The translations under genes were made by a program, and so were the position numbers. A DNA stretch of 48,817 bases from Candidatus Hydrogenedentota bacterium (GTDB taxonomy: Bacteria; Hydrogenedentota; Hydrogenedentia; Hydrogenedentales; SLHB01). The stretch is from assembly GCA_020849535.1 (NCBI GenBank), contig JADLGB010000201.1, positions 1 through 48,817 on the forward strand, written 5' to 3'. Below, one piece after another: positions 23,535 through 32,153 of the stretch (positions are counted from its first letter, which is position 1; every line of letters starts with the position of its first letter). The notes beneath the pieces were generated by a model that was given only the letters and a program-made list of their open reading frames with translations, had not been told where the DNA came from and did no database searches.

Positions 23535-25094
23535 TTACCGCTCGTTGACTGTCACGCCGGGCCAGTCATCGGTGCGGAACGGCGAGGCCGGCATGCCCGC
23601 GCCGTTGTACAGGTTGCAGTAGGGGTTGTCGCCCCAGCCGTAGCGAACTGCTACCGGCTTGGCCACTTCCGCCGCGGACACGACGACTTCGTCGCCTTCC
23701 GCCGTGGCGCTGGCCCACACGAACTTCTGGTCTTCACCCGCGATGGCGAATCCCTTGATGGGACCACCGTTCGTCACGAGGCCGCCATTGGTCTGCGTGA
23801 ACTTGATGCGGATCGCCGCGCCGTCCACGCGCATGGAGTCATACACGGGACCCGACCACACGGCACTGTCCATTCCGTACGCGACTTTCCACGCGGCCTG
23901 CGACAGACGTGCTCCAACGTCCTGCTTGTTCTTGGGATGGATGTCGTCCGCCTCGCCGATGTCGATGATGACCGCCTGCCCCGTGTTCTCGAGTCCGAGC
24001 GTCATCGATTGCGCTTCCCGCAGTTCAGCCCACGCCGACGGCGCGTTCGCATCGGGGTTGCGCTTCATGAAATTGGCAAGCTGCACGAAGAAGAACGGAA
24101 ACTCCCCTTGATTCCAGTTCGCGCGCCAGTCCTCGATCATCGCCGGGAACAGCGACCGGTACTGGTAGGCACGGCCCGCGTTCGACTCGCCCTGGTACCA
24201 GATGGCCCCGCGGATTCCGAAGGGGATCAGCGGCTGGATCATGCCGTTGTACAAGCCTGCTGCCCGCCACGGATGCTCGGGACCCATCGGCTCGCGCGGC
24301 CGGTCCTTGGGTTCGGGTTCGTTCTTGGCCTTGGCTTCATCGGCCTTCTTCTGCCACTCCGCCATCGCCGCGTCGAACTCCGCCTTGGCCTGCGGATACT
24401 TGGCGATCATGTCTGTCCAGCGGTCGAGAATGGGTTTGAAATCCGGGTTGGACTGGAGCTTGGGCATGCTGGTCCACGACTCGGACGGAGTCCCGCCCCA
24501 GGACGTGTTAATCAGCCCTACAGGCACCTTAAGGGTCTCATGGACGCGCCGTCCGAAGAAGTAGCCCACCGCCGAGAAATTGGGAATTGTCTCGGGTGTG
24601 CACACCGACCACGATCCTTCGCACCCGTCCAACGGTTCGCCGGAAACTTTCTTCTTCACCGTGAACAAACGCATGTTCGGATAGTTGGCGTTCTTGATCT
24701 CTTCTTCGGGATTGAGCGCGCGGGATACCGGCCATTCCATATTGGACTGTCCGGAGCACACCCAAACCTCGCCTACGAGCACGTCCTGCACGACGGCCTT
24801 TGTCTTCTTCGCCTTCACGGTCAACTCGTATGGACCGCCCGGGCGTAGCGGACCGAGGTCCACGCGCCATTTCCCTTGCTCGTCCGACTTCACCGATTTC
24901 TTGACGTCCCCCAGAGTCACGGTGACCTTGATCTTGGGATCCGTCTTCCCCCAGATCGGCGCCGGATTGTCTTGCTGCAGCACCATATGGTCCCCGATCA
25001 CCGACGGCAACGTGATCTCGGGCTGTGGTTTGTCCGCGGCCGCTGTGAAACAGCAACACGCCGCGATACAGAGCGTTAACACGAATCCCCTCAT
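23535..25094 (-). CDS. Secreted sialate O-acetylesterase-like SGNH hydrolase
   Basis: Probably removes acetyl groups from sialic acid or plant polysaccharides outside the cytoplasm. The 519-residue protein has a Sec-type signal (MRGFVLTLCIAACCCFTAAA). A beta domain follows (ITLPSVIGDHMVLQQ, APIWGKTDPK). The SGNH block VWVCSGQSNMEWP comes next (nucleophile Ser117), then GLINTSWGGTPSESW, GAIWYQGESNAGRAYQY and EADDIHPKNKQDVG with the Asp-x-His pair. Several residues near 300-330 are rich in K, E and P, an inserted charged linker. ATG at 25094 has AAAGGGGAA ahead; the frame is open upstream but without a signal. A strong terminator follows the stop. Confidence 0.92.
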   Translation of the reverse strand: MRGFVLTLCIAACCCFTAAADKPQPEITLPSVIGDHMVLQQDNPAPIWGKTDPKIKVTVTLGDVKKSVKSDEQGKWRVDLGPLRPGGPYELTVKAKKTKAVVQDVLVGEVWVCSGQSNMEWPVSRALNPEEEIKNANYPNMRLFTVKKKVSGEPLDGCEGSWSVCTPETIPNFSAVGYFFGRRVHETLKVPVGLINTSWGGTPSESWTSMPKLQSNPDFKPILDRWTDMIAKYPQAKAEFDAAMAEWQKKADEAKAKNEPEPKDRPREPMGPEHPWRAAGLYNGMIQPLIPFGIRGAIWYQGESNAGRAYQYRSLFPAMIEDWRANWNQGEFPFFFVQLANFMKRNPDANAPSAWAELREAQSMTLGLENTGQAVIIDIGEADDIHPKNKQDVGARLSQAAWKVAYGMDSAVWSGPVYDSMRVDGAAIRIKFTQTNGGLVTNGGPIKGFAIAGEDQKFVWASATAEGDEVVVSAAEVAKPVAVRYGWGDNPYCNLYNGAGMPASPFRTDDWPGVTVNER

Positions 25095-25253
25095 TGCATT
25101 CCCCTTTCGCTGTTGGTTGCATGCCCTGAAAGAGCATTTAGCCAAGAATCGGGGCCGTGGTTCAACTCTAAATCCTGTTTTGTACACCTCACTAGGTTGT
25201 GATGCCGGTGCTCGTGTGGGACCGGTGCCCCCGCCGGTCACCTGCCGTCAAGC

Positions 25254-25282
25254 TTGTTTTCGAGCCTTTTTCACTGAATAAT
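25254..25282 (+). promoter_or_regulatory. Possible promoter of the acyl-CoA dehydrogenase gene
   Basis: TTGTTT (25254-25259) and AATAAT (25277-25282) are 17 bases apart, 40 bases ahead of the ATG. Moderate match only. Confidence 0.35.
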
Positions 25283-25324
25283 ACGCGCTTGAGGCTGTGG
25301 TTCCCGTCATTTGGAGTAGAGCGC

Positions 25325-27235
25325 ATGAACGAGGTGTCAGAAGCCGATTCCCGCCGTTTGGCCGAGGAATCGCGCCAGACGGAGTGGAAACAGCCCAGTT
25401 TCTTGCGGGAACTCTTTCTGGGCGTCTTCAATCCCAGCCTGATACCCCCCTACCCAAGCGGGGAGTTCCGCCCGGAGTTTGCCAAGCTCTACAAGGAGTT
25501 CCGGGCCTTTTTGGCGGAGAAGGTCGACCCCGTCGCCATCGACGAATCGGGCGAGTACCCCCACGATGTGCTCGACGGACTCACCCGCATGGGCGCCTTC
25601 GGACTCCTGGTGCCCAAGGAGTACGGCGGTCACGGCGTCAACAAGATCGAATGGTGCCAGCTCATGGAACTGCTCGGCGGGTACGAAGCGAACCTCCTCG
25701 GCCTGCTTTCGCCTCACCAGTCCGTGGGTGTCCCAGAGACCATTAAGCAGTTTGGCACGGAAGAGCAGAAGAATCGCTACCTGCCGCGTTGCGCCAAGGG
25801 TGAAATCTCGGCCTTCGCCCTCACCGAACCCGACGTGGGTTCCGACCCGGCGCGATTGACCACGACGGTCAGCGCCTCGCCGGATGGTGACAGTTACGTG
25901 CTCAACGGCGTCAAGCTCTGGTGCACGAACGGCACGCTCGCCAAGCTCTTCATCGTCATGGCGCGGCACACGGATACCAACACGATCAGCGCTTTCGTCG
26001 TGGAATCTTCCTGGGAAGGCGTCTCGATTGAGCACCGCTGCCGCTTCATGGGGTTGCGCGCCCTCGCCAACGGCGTCGTGACCTTCAAGAACGTCCACCT
26101 GCCCCGCGAGAACCTCGTCGGCCCGGAAGGCAAGGGCCTGCGCGTCGCACTGACCGTCCTCAACGTGGGACGTCTCTCCGTGCCCGCGGGCGCGGTCGGC
26201 ACGGCAAAGAAGTGTGTGGAGATCAGCCGCCGCTGGGCGAGTGAACGTGTGCAGTGGGGTAGGCCCATCGGCAAGCACGAGGCCATCGGACACAAGCTCG
26301 CCGACATGGCCTCGACCGTGTATGCCATGGAAGCGGTCGTCTTCGCCGCCGCGGAGATGTGCGTCCGGGGCGAGTATGACATCCGGCTGGAAGCGGCCGC
26401 CGCCAAGGAGTGGAACACGTCGCGCGCGTGGGAGATCGTGGACGACACCTTCCAGATTCGCGGCGGGCGCGCCTACGAGACGGAGCGCTCGCTCGCGGAG
26501 CGAGGCGAGGCTCCCATTGGCGTCGAACGGTTCATGCGCGACACGCGTGTCACCCGTGTGTTCGAAGGCGCCAGCGAGATCCTGCACCTCTTCATGGCGC
26601 GCGAGGCCGTGGATACTCACCTGCAAGCAGCCGGCGATCTGCTCGACACTGACAAGAACTGGCGCGGCAAACTCTCGCTGTTGCCTCGTGTGCTCGCATT
26701 CTACGCGCGCTGGTATCCGGCGCGTTGGTTTGGCTGGGGGCATTGGCCCAAGTACGAAGAGTACGGCCGTCTCGCCACGCACATGCGATTCATCGACCGC
26801 AGCAGCCGCCGCCTGGCGCGGCAGGTCGTGCATGGCATGGTGGTACACGGCGCGAGTCTCCAGCACAAGCAGGCCTTCTTGTTCCGCCTTGTGGACATCG
26901 CCATGGAACTCTTCGCCATGGCCACGGCAATCAGCCGCGCGCACACGCGCTGGCGTCAAGGGCATCCGGACTCCGCCAAGGCGCTGGATCTTGTGGATGT
27001 GTTCTGCCGGAACTCCCGTCGCAAGGTGAGGGGGCTTTTTCACGGCCTCTGGCACAACGACGATGCGCTACGCTACCGCACTGCGCAACAGATTCTCGCG
27101 GGCGAGCATGTGTGGTTAGAGCAGGGTATCCTCGCGTACGATGAGGCCGCCTACCCCGCCAGCCTTCCCAAGCCGCCCACGAAGAAAGAAGCGCGTCCCC
27201 GCCGCGAACCACGCGAACCGCTGGGCATCCGTTGA
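25325..27235 (+). CDS. Acyl-CoA dehydrogenase with C-terminal extension (VLCAD-like)
   Basis: Flavoprotein that introduces the alpha-beta double bond into acyl-CoA in fatty-acid oxidation. The 636 residues show the N-terminal helical domain (FGLLVPKEYGGHGVNK), the FAD-binding FALTEPDVGSDPARLTT, the central beta region (FKNVHLPRENLVG) and the C-terminal helices (VQWGRPIGKHEAIGHKLADM). VFEGASEILHL carries the presumed catalytic Glu414. About 190 more residues follow, as in VLCAD/ACAD9-type enzymes that act on long chains at the membrane. ATG at 25325 has GGAG eight bases ahead; the open frame further up overlaps the divergent esterase leader. No electron-transfer flavoprotein genes are near. 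Confidence 0.92.
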   Translation: MNEVSEADSRRLAEESRQTEWKQPSFLRELFLGVFNPSLIPPYPSGEFRPEFAKLYKEFRAFLAEKVDPVAIDESGEYPHDVLDGLTRMGAFGLLVPKEYGGHGVNKIEWCQLMELLGGYEANLLGLLSPHQSVGVPETIKQFGTEEQKNRYLPRCAKGEISAFALTEPDVGSDPARLTTTVSASPDGDSYVLNGVKLWCTNGTLAKLFIVMARHTDTNTISAFVVESSWEGVSIEHRCRFMGLRALANGVVTFKNVHLPRENLVGPEGKGLRVALTVLNVGRLSVPAGAVGTAKKCVEISRRWASERVQWGRPIGKHEAIGHKLADMASTVYAMEAVVFAAAEMCVRGEYDIRLEAAAAKEWNTSRAWEIVDDTFQIRGGRAYETERSLAERGEAPIGVERFMRDTRVTRVFEGASEILHLFMAREAVDTHLQAAGDLLDTDKNWRGKLSLLPRVLAFYARWYPARWFGWGHWPKYEEYGRLATHMRFIDRSSRRLARQVVHGMVVHGASLQHKQAFLFRLVDIAMELFAMATAISRAHTRWRQGHPDSAKALDLVDVFCRNSRRKVRGLFHGLWHNDDALRYRTAQQILAGEHVWLEQGILAYDEAAYPASLPKPPTKKEARPRREPREPLGIR

Positions 27236-27372
27236 ATGCTGATTTGTGCTCCAGAACCTGGGTAAAGCGCAGGCTATTGGCGACACATCCCCTGCGACCC
27301 TCCGGGCCGCGCATTCGGCACACCAAGCACGCACACGCTGCCACACGAAAGTCTACAAATACATCGATATAG

Positions 27373-27423
27373 TGTTACAGAAATCCCCCTTTGAAGGGGG
27401 TGAAGGGGGATGTTCTTCTCTTC
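27373..27423 (+). repeat. CCCCCTTTGAAGGGGG repeat, copy A (left inverted repeat)
   Basis: TGTTACAGAAATCCCCCTTT leads into a palindromic CCCCCTT/AAGGGGG centre, then TGAAGGGGGATGTTCTTCTC. It faces copy B across the lipoprotein gene in inverted orientation, with an outer extension TGTTRCRKAAWTCCCCCYTT common to both. Confidence 0.75.
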
Positions 27424-27477
27424 AACGTCACTCCGCGTGCGAAGCGCGCGGGGTCTCCGATGGAACTCCAGCACGGA

Positions 27478-28035
27478 CTACTTCGCCGGCGCCCGCTTCA
27501 TCTCTTCCCAATCGCCCATCGCCTCTTCATCATCCGCCCACTTCAGCATGAAACGCTGCAAGCGTTTCGTCCCGGCCGTCAGCACCAGGAAATCATTCGA
27601 TTCCGTATGAGGCACCCACAACCGGTCATTCTTGACGCGATCCTCCAACCATTCCGGGTCGAAGTTGCGCAGCCGCAACGTGTCCCCATCCCGCTCGAAG
27701 GCCCAGAACGTGTGAGCGGGAATCACATGCAACATCTCCCATTCCGACAGATCCGGCCGGTCAGACAGTTGCAGGTCCAGAAACCGGTGCTTTTTGAGCT
27801 GCACGAGATGTACCGAGAACTCCGTGGTACGCCCTTCATCCTCGGAAACCTTCAGGAGGTATTCGTTTTCGCCCGCCTTCTCGAAGGCCCACTGCTCCGG
27901 CGCCTCACCCCAGGTGCCCTCCAAACCCGCGTCGTACACCAAATCGTCGTCCGTGTACAGTGGGTTCAAGGAAAGGGGAATGCACCCGGCGGTCAGCAGA
28001 CACGCGGCACAAACGGCAATACGTTTCATACGCAT
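27478..28035 (-). CDS. Small lipoprotein of unknown function
   Basis: The 185-residue protein has a lipoprotein signal (MRMKRIAVCAACLLTAGCIP) with lipobox LTAGC, so it should be anchored by Cys18. The mature part opens LNPLYTDDDLVYDAGLEGTWGE, a small beta-barrel-like start common in lipoproteins of Planctomycetes-type bacteria, and ends in charged helix. No family is named. ATG at 28035 has GGAGGGAG seven bases ahead and a perfect TATAAT 50 bases up; the open frame beyond runs into a repeat. The gene sits alone between inverted copies of the CCCCCTTTGAAGGGGG element. Confidence 0.8.
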   Translation of the reverse strand: MRMKRIAVCAACLLTAGCIPLSLNPLYTDDDLVYDAGLEGTWGEAPEQWAFEKAGENEYLLKVSEDEGRTTEFSVHLVQLKKHRFLDLQLSDRPDLSEWEMLHVIPAHTFWAFERDGDTLRLRNFDPEWLEDRVKNDRLWVPHTESNDFLVLTAGTKRLQRFMLKWADDEEAMGDWEEMKRAPAK

Positions 28036-28083
28036 GGCGCCACTCCCTCCAGTAATTGGGCTCTCACTAGACTTCCTCGGTTC

Positions 28084-28089
28084 ATTATA
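28084..28089 (-). promoter_or_regulatory. -10 box of the lipoprotein gene
   Basis: Perfect TATAAT on the minus strand within GGTATATAATGAAC. The expected -35 position (GAACTG) is a poor match. The leader would be ~42 bases. Confidence 0.5.
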
Positions 28090-28231
28090 TACCCAAGGGA
28101 GGAAGGCAGTTCCCTGGGGCATGGACGTTCCTTTATACTGGGGGCGGTGTGTTTCCTGCGTGATTTCTCGAATGCTATAGATATAGTATACAAGAAATAC
28201 ACAATAGCAGAGAATCTGTCGGAATTCAACC

Positions 28232-28284
28232 GGGAAGAACATCTCCCTTGATCCCCCTTCAAGGGGGGAATTACGCAACACCAT
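28232..28284 (-). repeat. CCCCCTTTGAAGGGGG repeat, copy B (right inverted repeat)
   Basis: On the minus strand it reads TGTTGCGTAATTCCCCCCTT, GAAGGGGG and a final GATGTTCTTCCC, matching copy A with a few changes. A and B enclose the lipoprotein gene. Confidence 0.75.
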
Positions 28285-28361
28285 GGCTATGGATTTGCGG
28301 CTATACCCGGGGCCGCCTGGAGGCCTCGGGTTCCGGACTCATAAAGCCCGAAGGGCGCTCT

Positions 28362-28409
28362 GAATTCCCCCTTTGAAGGGGGTGGCCCGAAGGGCCGGGG
28401 GATGTTGCG
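28362..28409 (+). repeat. CCCCCTTTGAAGGGGG repeat, copy C with GGCCCGAAGGGCC insert
   Basis: The palindromic core is followed by a second small hairpin GGCCCGAAGGGCC and then GGGGGATGTTG. It is the same element as A with an added hairpin. Confidence 0.7.
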
Positions 28410-28432
28410 CCGCCACGGCGACTTCCGCCGGT

Positions 28433-28475
28433 CCTCCAATTGAAGGGGGCGAAGGTGGGATGTTCTTCTCTTCGC
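28433..28475 (+). repeat. CCCCCTTTGAAGGGGG repeat, copy D (degenerate)
   Basis: The left palindrome arm is decayed (CCTCCAATTGAAGGGGG), but the right part GAAGGTGGGATGTTCTTCTC is well kept and matches copy A. Confidence 0.65.
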
Positions 28476-28523
28476 ACGCCCAGCGTCCGGCGCTGTTCAC
28501 CGGTTGCGGTGTTGGGAAGCGAC

Positions 28524-29504
28524 CTACAGCGCGTCGGGATTCACGCAGTTTGGGGGGCGTTCCCCTTTGAGCCGCGCCACGACGTTGGTGGCGGCGATAT
28601 GTGCCATCTTGCCGCGCGTCTCAGACGTCGCGCTGCCCAAGTGTGGAAGCAAGACCGCATTCTCGCACTTCAGCAACTCCGGGTGGATCTTGGGTTCCTC
28701 TTCGTAGACATCCAGTCCCGCCCCGGCAATCTCTCCCGACTTCAGCGCCTTGGCCAAGGCCGTCTCGTCGATGACCGGCCCTCGCGATGTGTTGATGAGG
28801 TAGGCGGTCTTCTTCATGGCCTTGAACTCGGCCGCACCGAACGCGTGAATCGTCTCCGGCAAGAGCGGACAGTGGACACTCACAAAGTCCGACTCGGCGA
28901 GCAGGGCCGCCTTGTCCACGCCGTGCGCGTGGTACTCATGATCCAATTCCGGATCCACCTCGTCGCGGCTGGTGTACAAGACCCGCATATCGAATGCCTT
29001 CGCCCGCCGCGCCACCGCCTTCCCGATGCGCCCAAACCCGAAGATGCCCAGCGTCTTCCCAAACACGTCCGACCCCATCAACTGCATGGGACCCCAGCCG
29101 GGCCATTGGCCCGCGCGCAGGATGCGCTCGGATTCCCCAACCCGCCGCGCCACCGCCAGGATAAGAGCCCACGTCAAATCAGCAGTCGTTTCCGTCAGCA
29201 CCCCGGGCGTATTTGTCACAGGAATTCTGCGCGCGGTCGCCGCGGCGACATCGACATTGTTATACCCCACCGCGAAATTCGCGATGATCTTCAACTGTGG
29301 GCCCGCCGCATCCATCACTTCCGCGTCGATCCGATCCGTGAGAATGGGGAGGAGGGCATCCACTCCTTTGACGCCTTCCAGCAATTTCGCCCGCGGGATG
29401 ACCTCGTCTTTCGGGTACACCGTCACGCTTTCTCTGCCGAAGGCGTCGTACAGCAGATTCATTCCCTGGTCCGGGATTCGGCGGGCTACGAAGATCTTGG
29501 GCAT
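28524..29504 (-). CDS. D-2-hydroxyacid dehydrogenase (glyoxylate/hydroxypyruvate reductase-like)
   Basis: NAD(P)-dependent reduction of glyoxylate or hydroxypyruvate to glycolate or D-glycerate is the most likely activity. The 326 residues are typical in length. Visible: FAVGYNNVDVAAA, the nucleotide-binding LGIFGFGRIGKAVARR, and the catalytic set NTSRGPVID (Arg), DVYEEEP (Glu) and LLPHLGSAT (His). The start ATG at 29504 follows the isomerase-like gene by 57 bases on the same strand, so the two may share a transcript with gnd. A phosphoglycerate dehydrogenase is less likely as no ACT domain is present. Confidence 0.9.
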   Translation of the reverse strand: MPKIFVARRIPDQGMNLLYDAFGRESVTVYPKDEVIPRAKLLEGVKGVDALLPILTDRIDAEVMDAAGPQLKIIANFAVGYNNVDVAAATARRIPVTNTPGVLTETTADLTWALILAVARRVGESERILRAGQWPGWGPMQLMGSDVFGKTLGIFGFGRIGKAVARRAKAFDMRVLYTSRDEVDPELDHEYHAHGVDKAALLAESDFVSVHCPLLPETIHAFGAAEFKAMKKTAYLINTSRGPVIDETALAKALKSGEIAGAGLDVYEEEPKIHPELLKCENAVLLPHLGSATSETRGKMAHIAATNVVARLKGERPPNCVNPDAL

Positions 29505-29561
29505 GCGATCCTCCGTTCGGCGGGGTCCGCGCCACGACCAGCGCCGCGGCCGCCTCGATTG

Positions 29562-30470
29562 CTACACCAGTTTCCAGGCCTCTTCCAGCTTGCGCTTGGA
29601 CTCTTCGATGATCTCTTCCGAAGACTCACCCGCCATCGGTTTTACCTCAAAGCTCAGAATGCGGCGGTGCTTCTTGGACAGATACCCCTCCTCCAGCAGC
29701 ACCTTGAGATACTCCGCCAACTGCGGCACATCATTGCGCGTGCCTGGCGCGCCGAAGCGCGGATGATTGTCGCCATACGCGGGATGCCCCGGGTCGTCCA
29801 TTGCGCAATTCCCCATGTGAGCGTGCACGAAGTGATGGCCCGCGGTCGCGATAGCCCGTTTTGGCGATTCCCCTTGCAGGGGGAGATGGCTCAGATCCAG
29901 CATGATGCCGAAATCCGGATACTCGTCGCGCACCGCGTGGGACACCGTCACCGCGTCTTCCGTTGGGCCGATGAGACAGTTCTTGCCAAACGGCACCTGA
30001 TCGAACGTTTCCAGAACAATGCGGATCCCCTTCGATTCACCGTAAGCGCACAAGTGATTCAAGGAATCCACCAACCGGACGATGGCATCGCTGACATCGT
30101 CGCTCACCTTGCCGCTCAACACCGCCAGTCCGTGGCAGCCCAGTTCTTCCGCCTGGTCGATGGCTGCTTTCACGGCTTCCACGGCTTTCGCGCGAGTTGC
30201 CGGATCGGGATGATTCAGGTCGAGTCCGCCGCCCAGCAGGATCGGCTGCGCGCCAAAGCACAACTCAATCCCCTTGGCTTCGGCCAGGGCACGCGCCTTT
30301 TTCCGGATCGCCGGATCGTTCATGCGCGTGACCTCGATCACCTCGAACAGCGGGTCCTCCGCCAACGCAGTCAGCGATTCCAGGATGGGGCCATCGCCCC
30401 CGCCGCAGGCCGGGTACGCCATGAAGTGCACGATCCCGATCCGGGCGTACTCCTGAATGGTACCGTTCAT
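29562..30470 (-). CDS. Sugar phosphate isomerase/epimerase (xylose-isomerase-like TIM barrel)
   Basis: AP-endonuclease-2/IolE-type TIM barrel. The 302 residues show IVLETFDQVPFG, a metal-binding-type glutamate strand, DFGIMLDLSHLPLQGE with metal-binding Asp and His, HHFVHAHMGNCAMDD and RRILSFEVKPM (last metal Glu). Such enzymes move keto or hydroxyl groups in sugars and sugar acids. No signal peptide. It lies between gnd and the hydroxyacid dehydrogenase, which fits a sugar-acid pathway; the substrate cannot be named. Confidence 0.85.
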   Translation of the reverse strand: MNGTIQEYARIGIVHFMAYPACGGGDGPILESLTALAEDPLFEVIEVTRMNDPAIRKKARALAEAKGIELCFGAQPILLGGGLDLNHPDPATRAKAVEAVKAAIDQAEELGCHGLAVLSGKVSDDVSDAIVRLVDSLNHLCAYGESKGIRIVLETFDQVPFGKNCLIGPTEDAVTVSHAVRDEYPDFGIMLDLSHLPLQGESPKRAIATAGHHFVHAHMGNCAMDDPGHPAYGDNHPRFGAPGTRNDVPQLAEYLKVLLEEGYLSKKHRRILSFEVKPMAGESSEEIIEESKRKLEEAWKLV

Positions 30471-30509
30471 GAGACGCTCGCTCCTTTCTTCACGAGGTGC
30501 GCAGTCACA

Positions 30510-31961
30510 TCACACGACGTACGTCGACGCAGACGTCGAGCCGCCGCGCCCGGTCCAGTTCGTGTGGAAAAACTCGCCGCGTGGTTTGTCGACACGCTCG
30601 TAGGTGTGCGCTCCGAAGTAGTCGCGCTGCGCCTGAAGCAGGTTGGCCGGAAGACGCTCACAGCGGTACCCGTCGAAATACGCCAGCGCCGAACCGATCG
30701 CGGGCGTGGGAAGACCCATGTTCACCGCCGTCGACACCACGCGCCGCCACGAGGGCTGCGCCTTTGCCACCGCGTCCAGGAAGAAGGGATCGAGCAACAG
30801 GTTGACCAGCTTGGGATTCTTATCGAAGGCATCCTTGATCTTCCCGAGGAACGCCGACCGGATGATGCAACCGCCACGCCACATGAGCGCGATGCCGCCG
30901 TAATTCAGGTTCCACCCGTATTCCGCGGCGGCGGCGCGCATGAGCTGATAACCCTGCGCATAGCTCACGATCTTCGATGCGTACAGCGCGTGGCGCAGGT
31001 CGTCCACGAAGGCCTTCTTATCGCCGCTGAACGCAGCGACCTGCCCTTTGATAGTCTTCGCGGCCTCCACACGTTCATCCTTCACCGCGGACAGGCAGCG
31101 CGCAAACACCGCCTCGCCAATCAGGGTGAGCGGCTGGCCGGAGTCCAGTGCCGCAACCACCGTCCATTTGCCCGTGCCCTTCTGACCCGCGCGGTCGAGA
31201 ATCAGATCGACGACTTCCTTGCCATCCTCATCCTTGTATCCGAGGATGTCGCGCGTAATCTCGATGAGGTACGAATCCAATTCGCCTTTGTTCCATTCCG
31301 CGAACACTTCATGCATCTCGGCGTTGCTCATGCCGAGACCCTGCTTCATGAGCTGGTAGGTCTCGCAGATCATCTGCATGTCGCCGTACTCGATGCCGTT
31401 GTGCACCATCTTTACGAAGTGGCCCGCGCCGCCTTCGCCCACCCAGTCGCAGCAAGGCGAACCATCCGCGGTCTTCGCGGAAATGCTCTGGAAAATAGGC
31501 TTCACGTGCGGCCACGCGGCAGGCGACCCGCCCGGCATGATCGACGGACCCAGCAGCGCACCTTCCTCTCCACCCGACACACCTGTGCCGATGTAGAGAA
31601 GCCCTTTGCCCTCGACATACTTCGCACGGCGTATGGTGTCCGGAAAATGACTGTTGCCGCCGTCGATGATGATGTCGCCGGGTTCGAGGTGGGGGAGAAG
31701 TTGTTCGATGAAGTCATCGACGGCCTGTCCGGCTTTCACCAGCATCATCACCTTCCGCGGACGCTTCAGCGACGCGCAGAACTCCTGGATGCTGTGGCAT
31801 CCCTTGAAGTTCTTCCCCTTGCCGCGCCCGTTGATGAAGTTATCCACCTTGGAGACCGTGCGGTTGTAGACCGCCACAGAGAACCCCTTGCTCTCCATAT
31901 TCAAAACGAGGTTTTCGCCCATGACGGCGAGCCCAATGAGTCCGATATCCATCTGTGCCAT
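30510..31961 (-). CDS. gnd: 6-phosphogluconate dehydrogenase, decarboxylating
   Basis: Third step of the oxidative pentose phosphate pathway: 6-phosphogluconate to ribulose 5-phosphate with NADP+. The 483 residues are the long (dimeric Gnd/PGD) form. Motifs: IGLIGLAVMGENLVLNMESKG (dinucleotide fold), IIDGGNSHFPDTIRR, GTGVSGGEEGALLGPSIMPGG, GHFVKMVHNGIEYGDMQMICE with the active-site lysine, and MWRGGCIIRSAFL. The start ATG (31961) has AGGAGA ahead. No zwf is in the window, so gluconate or another hexonate may feed it. Confidence 0.96.
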   Translation of the reverse strand: MAQMDIGLIGLAVMGENLVLNMESKGFSVAVYNRTVSKVDNFINGRGKGKNFKGCHSIQEFCASLKRPRKVMMLVKAGQAVDDFIEQLLPHLEPGDIIIDGGNSHFPDTIRRAKYVEGKGLLYIGTGVSGGEEGALLGPSIMPGGSPAAWPHVKPIFQSISAKTADGSPCCDWVGEGGAGHFVKMVHNGIEYGDMQMICETYQLMKQGLGMSNAEMHEVFAEWNKGELDSYLIEITRDILGYKDEDGKEVVDLILDRAGQKGTGKWTVVAALDSGQPLTLIGEAVFARCLSAVKDERVEAAKTIKGQVAAFSGDKKAFVDDLRHALYASKIVSYAQGYQLMRAAAAEYGWNLNYGGIALMWRGGCIIRSAFLGKIKDAFDKNPKLVNLLLDPFFLDAVAKAQPSWRRVVSTAVNMGLPTPAIGSALAYFDGYRCERLPANLLQAQRDYFGAHTYERVDKPRGEFFHTNWTGRGGSTSASTYVV

Positions 31962-32081
31962 GATTCCAGCTCTCCTGAATGTAAACTGCTGTCGCTTCCC
32001 CCGCGCACGCGGTGAGTCAAAGGCGCGTTCCCGCGCCCGGCTCGTGTAGATTTGGCGGCCGGCGGCGGGTACCAAGAGTTT

Positions 32082-32087
32082 ACTATA
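32082..32087 (-). promoter_or_regulatory. Possible -10 box of the gnd transcript
   Basis: TATAGT on the minus strand in TTTATAGTAAAC, ~120 bases before the gnd ATG. No clear -35 box. Confidence 0.3.
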
Positions 32088-32153
32088 AATCGGGGTATAG
32101 AACGAAGCTGCCCTCGATGTCCACGGACGTGACCTGCAAGGGCGGCTGGATCC

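Noticed and set aside
28440..32015. 1191-codon plus-strand frame across gnd and neighbours
   Set aside because: It spans three or more real minus-strand genes with clear families. Composition is that of a shadow.
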